A stretch of DNA of 7,735 nucleotides. Origin: Gemmatimonadota bacterium. Its GTDB lineage: Bacteria > Gemmatimonadota > Gemmatimonadetes > Longimicrobiales > Gaopeijiaceae. Location: contig JAHHMJ010000109.1 in the NCBI GenBank assembly GCA_018678395.1, positions 1-7,735 of the forward strand, in the 5' to 3' direction. Shown here in pieces: positions 1-5,312 of this stretch. The first letter of the stretch is position 1, and the number at the start of each line of letters is the position of its first letter. A program made the position numbers and the translations under genes. The notes below the pieces were generated by a model. The model was not told the DNA's origin. It saw only the letters and a list, made by a program, of their open reading frames with translations, and searched no databases.

Positions 1-330
1 GAGCTGCTCTTCGATCGAGGCCACGCTGCTGTCGGGGAGGACACCCCGGTAGGGGCCCACGACCCGCTCTCGGTAGTTCCGGGCCGCCTCTTCGGGATCG
101 AGGTTCATCCCGTGAAGACCCTCCACGCCCGTCACCGGCGTGGGTGACATCCCGAGTTCGGTCTCCAGCACGGTGTCGAGGTTCGAGGCGGGGTCGGTAC
201 TCACGATGAGCACGCGCCGGCCTCCGCGGGCGAGTCCGAGCGCGGTCGCGGCCGCCGTCGACGTCTTGCCCACGCCCCCCTTCCCGGTGAAGAAGAGGAA
301 GCGGGTCGGGTCCCCGAGTGAGGGCGTCAT
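1..330 (-). CDS. arsA: ArsA arsenite/antimonite efflux ATPase, N-terminal part (cut by window edge)
   Basis: Cytosolic ATPase that energises arsenite/antimonite export through an ArsB-type membrane pump and receives metalloid from ArsD. The 110 visible codons begin with ATG at 330 and run off the left edge. They hold a deviant Walker A P-loop, GKGGVGKTS (residues 16-24), after the hydrophobic strand FLFF, then [11 protein letters not shown] (40-50) with the conserved Asp46 of this family. The end of the visible part, with GPYRGVLPD and SIEEQL, resembles the same region of plasmid R773 ArsA as I remember it. The start codon overlaps the arsD stop (ATGA), so translation is probably coupled. Whether the protein has two ATPase halves (A1-A2) or one, and whether it keeps the metal-site cysteines, cannot be seen because those parts lie outside. 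A Get3-like or MinD-like ATPase is much less likely given the arsD and arsR neighbours. Confidence 0.95.
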   Translation of the reverse strand, partial: MTPSLGDPTRFLFFTGKGGVGKTSTAAATALGLARGGRRVLIVSTDPASNLDTVLETELGMSPTPVTGVEGLHGMNLDPEEAARNYRERVVGPYRGVLPDSSVASIEEQL

Positions 331-641
331 CGGTCGGGCCGTGTCCACGTTCCCAGCTCCTCACGAGAAGGGTAGCGACCGTGGCTCAGCACTCGGCCGC
401 CCTGGACGATCAGAGGCAACGCGTCCTCGCCCTGCTCCTGGAGCGCGTGCCGCACCAGCGGCTCGCGCACGAAGGCGCCCGGCTCCTGCGCCAGGTTGTA
501 CCGACGTACGCGAACCCCCCGCTTCTCGACCCAATCGAGATCCGCCGCAAATCGGACCAGGGCGGGGTCGACCTCCGATCCACAGACGCCGGTGGAGCAG
601 CACATGGCGGGGTCGTAGATCCTCAGTGCCTTCGGGGTCAT
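327..641 (-). CDS. arsD: ArsD arsenite metallochaperone
   Basis: Cytosolic chaperone that binds As(III)/Sb(III) and hands it to ArsA; it may also act as a weak second repressor. The 104-aa product carries the hallmark motif [14 protein letters not shown] near the N-terminus, with Cys14, Cys15 and Cys20 matching the three chaperone cysteines (12, 13, 18) of R773 ArsD. YNLAQEP (about 48-54) and GRYPSREEL (about 88-96) are further family signatures. The protein ends soon after GRYP at WTRPDR, so it lacks the C-terminal vicinal cysteine pairs of the roughly 120-aa R773 form. Those pairs are known to be dispensable for chaperone activity. The start ATG at 641 lies 9 nt after the arsR stop, and the AGGA of its ribosome site overlaps that stop codon. 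Its own stop overlaps the arsA start. Confidence 0.95.
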   Translation of the reverse strand: MTPKALRIYDPAMCCSTGVCGSEVDPALVRFAADLDWVEKRGVRVRRYNLAQEPGAFVREPLVRHALQEQGEDALPLIVQGGRVLSHGRYPSREELGTWTRPDR

Positions 642-650
642 CGATCGGTC

Positions 651-1010
651 CTACCGTTGAGGGGTGATGCTGGCCGGAACGAGCTCGGCCAGGTCTGCGA
701 CCAGATCCTGGAGTCGGCGTACCGTCGCGGGATCGACGCAGTAGCAGACCCGCGGGGGATCGAGCTCGCCACGGATGAGGCCGGCGTCCTTGAGCTGTCG
801 CAGGTGCTGGGATACCGTCGACTGCGCGAGCGGGATTTCGTCCACGATCTCGCCGCACACACAGGAGTCCCGGCGCAGGAGCAGGCGAAGAATCGCCACG
901 CGAGCGGGATGGCCGAGCGCCTTCGCGAGTTGCGCGAGCTCCCGGTCCCTCTCCAGCTCCGGCGGCATCGTGGCGCTTCGTGCGGGATCGTCGGAGTCGT
1001 GCGTCGGCAT
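651..1010 (-). CDS. arsR: ArsR-family arsenic-responsive repressor
   Basis: Winged-helix repressor that should sit on the ars promoter and leave it on binding As(III)/Sb(III). The 119-aa product has the ArsR/SmtB fold: helices over [18 protein letters not shown] (about 28-45), the sensor segment [12 protein letters not shown] (48-59) and the recognition helix around [17 protein letters not shown] (63-79). A wing with RVCYCVDP (87-94) follows. Cys50 and Cys52 correspond to the CVC pair of R773 ArsR (Cys32/34). The position of its third ligand (Cys37) is Ile55 here, and a second Cys-x-Cys (89/91) sits in the wing. ATG at 1010 is chosen because ACGAGG lies about 10 nt upstream; Met15 is a possible shorter start. 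It is the first gene of arsR-arsD-arsA, and a palindrome lies 27-48 bases upstream of the start, so self-regulation is likely. Cadmium or zinc sensing is unlikely given arsD and arsA. Confidence 0.95.
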   Translation of the reverse strand: MPTHDSDDPARSATMPPELERDRELAQLAKALGHPARVAILRLLLRRDSCVCGEIVDEIPLAQSTVSQHLRQLKDAGLIRGELDPPRVCYCVDPATVRRLQDLVADLAELVPASITPQR

Positions 1011-1036
1011 CGAGCCATAGCCTCGTCGAGTGATCG

Positions 1037-1058
1037 TTCATCGTAGATTAACGATGAA
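1037..1058. promoter_or_regulatory. Putative ArsR operator (inverted repeat) upstream of arsR
   Basis: A perfect inverted repeat, TTCATCGT - 6 nt (AGATTA) - ACGATGAA, sits in an AT-richer patch of the 113-bp spacer before arsR. A second, overlapping pair, ATCGTT/AACGAT (1033-1038 and 1050-1055), shares the site. ArsR-family dimers bind imperfect palindromes of this size that overlap their own promoter. The inner edge is 26 nt from the arsR ATG, so a bound dimer would cover the probable promoter or transcription start. A weak -10-like element (TAATCT or TACGAT on the minus strand) lies inside the repeat. I could not define a convincing -35. Confidence 0.7.
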
Positions 1059-1101
1059 TGGCCCGACGATCCAGATGAGGATGGCCTCGCTGTCCCCATC
1101 G

Positions 1102-1123
1102 CCGGGAGTCCCGGAGGGTCCGG
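1102..1123 (-). other. Two overlapping GC hairpins after the ankyrin gene (possible weak terminator)
   Basis: Directly after the ankyrin-gene stop codon are two short perfect inverted repeats: CCGGG-AGT-CCCGG (1102-1114) and CCGGA-GGG-TCCGG (1111-1123). They share the four bases 1111-1114, so only one can form at a time. No T-run follows on the transcribed strand, so a classical intrinsic terminator is not supported. In GC-rich DNA such short repeats can also arise by chance. Confidence 0.25.
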
Positions 1124-1924
1124 TCAGGCGGTGACTCGAAGACCCGCGAGCGAGACGGGTCCATCCTCGACGTGCAGAGCCTGAGCCCGACCGTCGGCAA
1201 TCTCGAATCGAAGTCGTACGCCGGGAGCGCCGGTCGGGTGGAAGGTGTCGCGAGACAGCCGGAGTACCCGCGACGAGGGTTCTGCGCCGGCACCGATCAT
1301 GAGCCAACCGTTGCGCACGCCGACACTCAACTCCCGCGCGGGGTCGCCATCGAATCTGTAGCGGCCGCCGTAGCGGGCATCGACCGCGTCGTTTCCGGGG
1401 AACCCGAACGGGATATCGTCCTCGCCGAACTCCGAGAGAAGGTAGTCCAGCACCGCCTCAGCCTCGGCGCCGCCCGCACGGGCATGCCGGATCAGCGAAA
1501 TGCCGTGGGGTCCGTGGAGTGACACGAGAGTCGGGGATCGCACGAGAAAGGCGCGCACCGTGTCGACGTCTCCCAGCATGGCCGAGGAGAACACCGTCGG
1601 TCTCGCACCGTGCCCGATGAGGTACTCGGCGATCTCCCGGCGCCCCGTGTGCGACGCGGCGCCCAGCGCGGTTTCCCAGTCCCCGAAGCCCCAATCCCAG
1701 GAGGCCTTGGCGAGCGCAGGCTGCTCGGAGACCAGTTGCCGGACCCGATCGACGTTGCCGTGGGAGGCACCGACGACCGAGGCGACGCGCTCGGGGTCGT
1801 TGCGCGGGAAGTGATCCGAGACCGCCGCCGACTGCACCGGGCCGAGTCGGTGGGCCAGCGGCACGCCGAGGACTGCGGCTGAGGCGAGAAATCGCCGACG
1901 GTCGATCGCTTCCTGCATCGTCAT
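1124..1924 (-). CDS. Tat-exported ankyrin-repeat protein with a beta-rich C-terminal domain
   Basis: A 266-aa protein of unknown function. The N-terminus carries a twin-arginine signal, DRRRFLASAAVLGVP (residues 8-22), with a probable cut before about residue 36, so it should be folded first and then exported. Residues about 45-170 form degenerate ankyrin repeats: ASHGNVDRVRQLVSEQP (53-69), the ETALGAASHTGRREIAEYLIGHGA region (84-107) and AMLGDVDTVRAFLV (115-128). A further helical stretch around LIRHARAGG follows. Residues about 180-266 look all-beta (GGRYRF, LSVGVRNG, RLRFEIADG), somewhat like the beta domains found after periplasmic hydrolase or ankyrin modules; no catalytic motif is visible. 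The start at 1924 is supported by GAGG 7 nt upstream; an alternative ATG is two codons further in. The small exported protein upstream ends 39 bp before it, so the two are probably co-transcribed. Ankyrin repeats suggest protein binding outside the cytoplasm. Confidence 0.85.
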   Translation of the reverse strand: MTMQEAIDRRRFLASAAVLGVPLAHRLGPVQSAAVSDHFPRNDPERVASVVGASHGNVDRVRQLVSEQPALAKASWDWGFGDWETALGAASHTGRREIAEYLIGHGARPTVFSSAMLGDVDTVRAFLVRSPTLVSLHGPHGISLIRHARAGGAEAEAVLDYLLSEFGEDDIPFGFPGNDAVDARYGGRYRFDGDPARELSVGVRNGWLMIGAGAEPSSRVLRLSRDTFHPTGAPGVRLRFEIADGRAQALHVEDGPVSLAGLRVTA

Positions 1925-1963
1925 CGCCCTACCTCACTCCAGACCGTCGCACCGTGCTTCGCA

Positions 1964-2446
1964 TCAACCGGGTAGCCGATCCGCCGCGATACGGGCGACC
2001 TCGAGCAGCGGGTCCATGAGCGCGGAGGCCGGTGGCCCCGAGGTTGGCGTGACCCTCAGGGTGACGGACACGTTGCCCTTCGCGAATTGGACGTTGGCCG
2101 TCCCCGAATCGCCTACGCCGAAGCGGCCGCGATCTCCGATGTCGACGGCGGTCTGTGGGTTGATGGGCGACACATCGTACATCTCGGCGATCAAGATCTG
2201 TACGATGAACACCAGGTTGCCCTCGGCATTCTGATACCGGCATACGCTGGGGACGGCGGTGCCCCCGACGTTGATCGCATCACTGCCGAGGATCGTCTCC
2301 GCCGAACTCTGATCGACGAGTTCGCAAGCCACGGGTTCCTGGCCCGTCGGATCGACGACCGTACCCGTTTCCACCTCCGGTGCCTGGAGGTCCGCAGCGC
2401 CCATATGGAATACTGCCGCGACGACTAGTAGAAGTGATGCCAGCAT
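1964..2446 (-). CDS. Small exported two-cysteine protein, DUF3558-like pattern
   Basis: A 160-aa protein that I do not recognise with certainty. Residues about 2-18 (LASLLLVVAAVFHMGAA) form a hydrophobic stretch likely to be a signal peptide, with a possible cut near residue 18. It has no Lys or Arg in front of the core, which is unusual. The mature part has only two cysteines, Cys41 in ACELVDQSSAETILG and Cys69 in SVCRYQNAEG, probably paired as a disulfide. The layout Cys-x-Leu...Ala-x-x-x-Leu-Gly, then Cys-x-Tyr, then alternating beta strands, then an Ile-Gly-Asp-x-Gly turn and a C-terminal helix resembles DUF3558 and related extracytoplasmic ligand-binding domains of actinobacteria. I offer this as a pattern match only. 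The start at 2446 is firm: GAGGAG lies 6 nt upstream and an in-frame stop lies a little further up. It is followed after 39 bp by the Tat ankyrin gene, which suggests a shared envelope role. Confidence 0.75.
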   Translation of the reverse strand: MLASLLLVVAAVFHMGAADLQAPEVETGTVVDPTGQEPVACELVDQSSAETILGSDAINVGGTAVPSVCRYQNAEGNLVFIVQILIAEMYDVSPINPQTAVDIGDRGRFGVGDSGTANVQFAKGNVSVTLRVTPTSGPPASALMDPLLEVARIAADRLPG

Positions 2447-2744
2447 TTCGAACTCCTCAGCCGGGAGGCTCAGCGTACGGTCTGGGTCACACTAGGGAGG
2501 GCTGTGTCATCCTCGCCAGCATTTCTCGTCCAGAGCCTCCACGCTGGTGCGATGTCGACACTGAATTCAGGCGGAAGCTGCGCTGGGCTGTCTGGCATGG
2601 GTGCCGCGGCCCGGGTTCGCCTGGAACCCCATTCGATCCACTCCAGCGGCACGGCTTGCATCGGTCAAGTGGCCGCGATGCATGGGCCGATGGTCGGCGG
2701 CGTACTGCAGACAGCTTCGATGGGTACCGAAGGCCCTCCTCCAC
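2447..2744. other. Gap of about 300 bp without a convincing gene
   Basis: The space between the propeller-lipoprotein gene and the small exported protein gene. Open frames exist here on both strands, but they are short or run on into the antisense of real genes, and their translations are Arg/Pro/Ser-rich without motifs. Two inverted repeats are visible: TGCATCG - 12 nt - CGATGCA (2657-2682), and GGAGGCTC/GAGCCTCC (2464-2471 with 2533-2540, 61 nt apart). No T-run follows either, so no terminator can be called. The region should hold the promoter of the downstream exported-protein/ankyrin pair, but I found no clear -35/-10 pair. Confidence 0.5.
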
Positions 2745-3656
2745 TCAAGGCCGAGGGCGCCACTTCGGTTGTTCGTCCCTGCCGGGGTTGGTGAAGAGGG
2801 CCCGCCTCTCAGTACCGTCCGTCCTCATGACCCACAGATCCAGGGGCTCACCCGGCCCCCGGGCAAAGACGATTCGACTCCCGTCCGGGCTGGGGTCGGG
2901 TTGCCAGTCGGGCTCCCCGTCGTTCGTGAGATTCCGCAGGGCCGTACCATCGGGGGCCATCACCATGATGTCGGCACCTTCGAAGGCCTCGCCGACCTGA
3001 CCATAAAAGAAGATCGCCGACCCGTCGGGCGCCCAACGAGGCGCCGAGTTGTGGCCCGCGAGGAACGTGAGTTGGGACTCGACGCGCGTCGCCAGCTGGA
3101 CACGGAATATCTGAAGGGTCGGGTCCACCGCATCGGCCGCGCTCGCCAGAGCACCGAATGCCAGGCTCGCCCCGTCGGGGGACCACGAGGGCACCTCTTC
3201 GTAGCGATCGTTGTCGGTGATCCGCCGTACTTCGCCGCCGTCCACGTTCATCACGTAGATCTCACCGGAGTCCGAGTGGCGCCGCGACACGAACGCGATC
3301 TGCTGACCGTCTGGTGACCAACTCGGGGATCCATCGCGCGCTTCATGCTCCGTGAGACGAGAGACGACTCCGGAGGCGATATCCAGCAGATAGATCTCCT
3401 GATTGCCATCCCGATCGGAGGCGAATGCCAGAGCCTCGCCATCGGGCGACCACGAGAACCCGTAGTCCATCGCAGGATGGGCAGTCAGGTTGACGACCGA
3501 GTCCCGGCCGAGATCGAAGAGGAAGATGTCGCTGTTCCCGTCGCGGTCCGAGACGAATGCGATCTGGTCGCTCTCCGGCCGCTCATCCGATTCAGCCGGG
3601 GCGCACCCCATGAGCAACGAAACGATGGCTGCCAGTACTCCGACACTCTTCCACAT
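2745..3656 (-). CDS. PD40/TolB-like beta-propeller lipoprotein
   Basis: A 303-aa lipoprotein. Residues 1-17 form a lipoprotein signal peptide ending in LLMG, with Cys18 as the probable lipid-attached residue; Met at -2 is slightly off the usual lipobox. The rest is about six PD40 (WD40-like) blades with repeats of SDRDGN, IY/IF strands and WSPDG turns at residues 69-73, 113-117, 158-162, 208-212 (WAPDG) and 256-259 (SPDG). The last blade ends in WRPRP. This is the fold of the TolB C-terminal propeller, but the TolB N-terminal domain is absent and pal/tolQRA genes are not nearby, so it is a TolB-like protein and not TolB itself. Such propellers bind proteins or ligands in the periplasm. ATG at 3656 is chosen because of AAAGGAG about 6 nt upstream and the signal peptide. 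A longer frame to 4124 exists but would overlap two upstream genes. It is the last gene of the glycosyltransferase cluster, 35 bp after the small membrane protein. Confidence 0.87.
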   Translation of the reverse strand: MWKSVGVLAAIVSLLMGCAPAESDERPESDQIAFVSDRDGNSDIFLFDLGRDSVVNLTAHPAMDYGFSWSPDGEALAFASDRDGNQEIYLLDIASGVVSRLTEHEARDGSPSWSPDGQQIAFVSRRHSDSGEIYVMNVDGGEVRRITDNDRYEEVPSWSPDGASLAFGALASAADAVDPTLQIFRVQLATRVESQLTFLAGHNSAPRWAPDGSAIFFYGQVGEAFEGADIMVMAPDGTALRNLTNDGEPDWQPDPSPDGSRIVFARGPGEPLDLWVMRTDGTERRALFTNPGRDEQPKWRPRP

Positions 3657-3691
3657 TGGAGTCTCCTTTACCGTGGTCGCGTTCGCCAGAC

Positions 3692-4054
3692 TTACTCGCC
3701 CGCCGGAAGGCCCGTTGGGGAGGAGCCCCCAAGAGCTTCGATCCGCCGGTCGTAATTCCGGGCCCCCGTCCACCTCAGCCACTCGAGCCCGAAGAGCCCG
3801 AAGAGAAGGACGAGCGCCATTCCGAGAATGAGACCTCCTCCACCTTGAGTGAAGCTCCACCACAACCAGGCGTCTGCGGCGGCTACGCCAATCTGATGCA
3901 GCCGCCGTTTTCGGACCCACTCGTCCCGCTCTCCCTCCAGCTCGAAGCGCTTCAAGACCAGGGGGTCGGCAGGGGCCGGTCGCTCGGGGAGGTTCGCCAC
4001 GGGCTTTTCTCTGAAGGGAAGGTGCGCTGCCGGGCCGGAATCTAGCAGCGGCAC
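3692..4054 (-). CDS. Small two-helix membrane protein, unknown function
   Basis: A 120-aa hypothetical protein with a GTG start. The N-terminal half is soluble, Pro-rich at first and then charged (KRFELEGERDEWVRKRR, residues 35-51). Two hydrophobic segments follow: a weak one at about 54-69, which contains Asp61 and a WLWW cluster, and a strong one at about 73-95 (LILGMALVLLFGLFGLEWL). The charged C-terminal tail contains RNYDRRIEALGG. The basic RKRR before the first segment and the tight hairpin suggest both ends face the cytoplasm. The GTG at 4054 has GAAGGA 7 nt upstream, and that ribosome site overlaps the TGA of the glycosyltransferase gene, so translation is probably coupled. A second GTG at 4000 is possible but has a poor ribosome site. 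No family is recognised. Gene reality is supported by position, spacing and the membrane profile, not by a known domain. Confidence 0.7.
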   Translation of the reverse strand: MPLLDSGPAAHLPFREKPVANLPERPAPADPLVLKRFELEGERDEWVRKRRLHQIGVAAADAWLWWSFTQGGGGLILGMALVLLFGLFGLEWLRWTGARNYDRRIEALGGSSPTGLPAGE

Positions 4055-4065
4055 CCTCGCGTCCT

Positions 4066-5205
4066 TCAGGCCTGCACCAGCCCCGCGAGCCAGTCCTCGA
4101 GCTGAGCGCCCAGCTCGACCGCATCGAAGCGTTCCTCCGCTCGCCGCCGGGCGTTCACTTCCATGCTCTCGCGCTTCCGGTCGTCCTCGAGTAGCCGGCG
4201 GACTCCGCGCCCCAAAGCCTCGGGATCCCGCTGGGTGAGGACGCCGACGTCCGGTGTGACGATGGAGTCCACGCCGCCACCCTCATACGCGACGCAGGGT
4301 GTCCCGCCGGACAACGCCTCCGCGTAGATGATCCCGAAGTGCTCCTTCTTGACCGGAGCGGCGACGAGCAGGGTAGCGCCGTTGATGAGGAACGCCTTGT
4401 CGGCGGCCGGCACGAAGCCCAGGCATCGACCCCGGTCCGCCAGATCATTCTCGAGTTGCGGTCGCAGCTCACCGTCTCCGATCAAGACCGTATACGCCAG
4501 GTCAGCATATTCCCGGGCGGCGGCGACGACATTCTGGGGACCCTTCGAATGGGTGAGCGCCCCCGGGCAGATCACGTAGCGGGCGGGCAGGTCGTATCGC
4601 GCGGCGACTCCGTCATCCCGCCCGGGGTGAAACTCGTCGAGGTCGATGCCACAGGGGAGAATCAGGAAGCGCTCCTTCTCGACGTCGACCAGCGGACGAA
4701 CGAGGAAATCCCGAACGTACTCGGTGGTGACCAGCAGCCCGTCTGCGTGCCGGATGGCCTCGGCGATCTCCGCCCAGAGCCCGTCGTCGTACCCACCGGA
4801 ATGCCGAGGCTCCACTCCGGTACCGTGCAGGAACAGAGCGAAGGGCTTGCCGGCGCGTGTACAGACGCGTCGGGCCGCGAGGGCCACCAGATTTCCGTGG
4901 TGGGCGATGACGACATCGAGGTCGTCGATGTGCGCCGCGAGGACCTCTTCGTAGTGGACCACCAGGGCGCTCGCCTCTTCATGGTCCATCGTGGAAACCG
5001 CCTTCTGCGCTTCTCCAGCGGAGGGCAGGTACTCGTGCACGGGCAGCGTGGGCCCGGGCAGTGGGACATCGACGTTCACGGCACCTGCGATCCCCCGCCC
5101 CATGCCGGGGTGCATGAACACGACGTCGTGGCCGCGATCGAGTAGTTGGCGTCCTTGCTGTCGAGCGACCTCACCACTCCCGCGTCCAGCGTTCAACAGC
5201 ATCAT
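4066..5205 (-). CDS. Glycosyltransferase family 4 (GT-B fold)
   Basis: A cytosolic or membrane-associated retaining glycosyltransferase that moves a sugar from a nucleotide-sugar donor. The sequence does not show which sugar or acceptor. At 379 aa it is normal for GT4. The N-terminal Rossmann half begins with LLNAGRGSGEVARQQG (residues 3-18), the glycine loop that contacts donor or acceptor. FLHGTG (125-130) and ILPCGIDLDEFHPG (182-195) are typical of GT4. The C-terminal half has CPGALTHSKGP (213-223, with the conserved Lys221) and LIGDGELR (241-248). It also has the E-x7-E motif EHFGIIYAE (Glu288 and Glu296) followed by ALSGGTPCVAYEGGG. The first ATG at 5205 has no good ribosome site, and the family's usual first strand (KIGM) is encoded just upstream (see the entry at 5202-5230). 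It leads the cluster glycosyltransferase - small membrane protein - propeller lipoprotein, which suggests work on a surface glycan or glycolipid. Confidence 0.9.
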   Translation of the reverse strand: MMLLNAGRGSGEVARQQGRQLLDRGHDVVFMHPGMGRGIAGAVNVDVPLPGPTLPVHEYLPSAGEAQKAVSTMDHEEASALVVHYEEVLAAHIDDLDVVIAHHGNLVALAARRVCTRAGKPFALFLHGTGVEPRHSGGYDDGLWAEIAEAIRHADGLLVTTEYVRDFLVRPLVDVEKERFLILPCGIDLDEFHPGRDDGVAARYDLPARYVICPGALTHSKGPQNVVAAAREYADLAYTVLIGDGELRPQLENDLADRGRCLGFVPAADKAFLINGATLLVAAPVKKEHFGIIYAEALSGGTPCVAYEGGGVDSIVTPDVGVLTQRDPEALGRGVRRLLEDDRKRESMEVNARRRAEERFDAVELGAQLEDWLAGLVQA

Positions 5206-5230
5206 GCCGATCTTGATGGGACTATCCTCT
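5202..5230 (-). promoter_or_regulatory. Ribosome-binding region that leaves the glycosyltransferase start uncertain
   Basis: On the minus strand AGAGGA (5230-5225) is followed by 7 nt and then ATC AAG ATC GGC ATG ATG. The first ATG (5205) is 19 nt from AGAGGA, too far for normal initiation, while the ATC at 5217-5215 is ideally placed and would give a protein starting (M)KIGMM, the usual GT4 first strand. An in-frame TGA lies just upstream, so no longer normal start exists. A 4-codon frame (ATG at 5236, stop TAG at 5222) overlaps AGAGGA and could feed ribosomes onto the ATG by re-initiation. Confidence 0.45.
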
Positions 5231-5312
5231 GCTCATGGGTCGCTCGGACTAAGGAGATCGTCGACGGCACGACCTCGCCGACGGCCAGCTACCAGGTCTC
5301 TCCCGCGCGAGA

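Noticed and set aside
318..1046. 242-codon plus-strand frame across the ars genes
   Set aside because: It is antisense to arsD and arsR, both of which carry diagnostic cysteine motifs.
2733..2758. GCCCTC/GAGGGC repeat around the stop of the propeller gene as a terminator
   Set aside because: The arms are only 6 bp with a 14-nt loop, it overlaps the end of the coding region, and no T-run follows.
2601..3317. 238-codon open frame on the plus strand
   Set aside because: Most of it is antisense to the propeller gene; the part in the spacer has no coding character and no good ribosome site was seen.
3657..4124. 156-codon N-terminal extension of the propeller gene
   Set aside because: It would overlap the membrane-protein gene and the end of the glycosyltransferase gene. 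The ATG at 3656 has a strong ribosome site and begins a lipoprotein signal peptide.
4339..5145. 268-codon open frame on the plus strand
   Set aside because: It is antisense to the GT4 gene, which has clear catalytic motifs. The plus-strand product has no recognisable domain.
5222..5236. Four-codon leader frame (ATG to TAG) upstream of the glycosyltransferase
   Set aside because: It is too short to call as a gene and has no attenuation-type codons. It is mentioned only as a possible aid to re-initiation.
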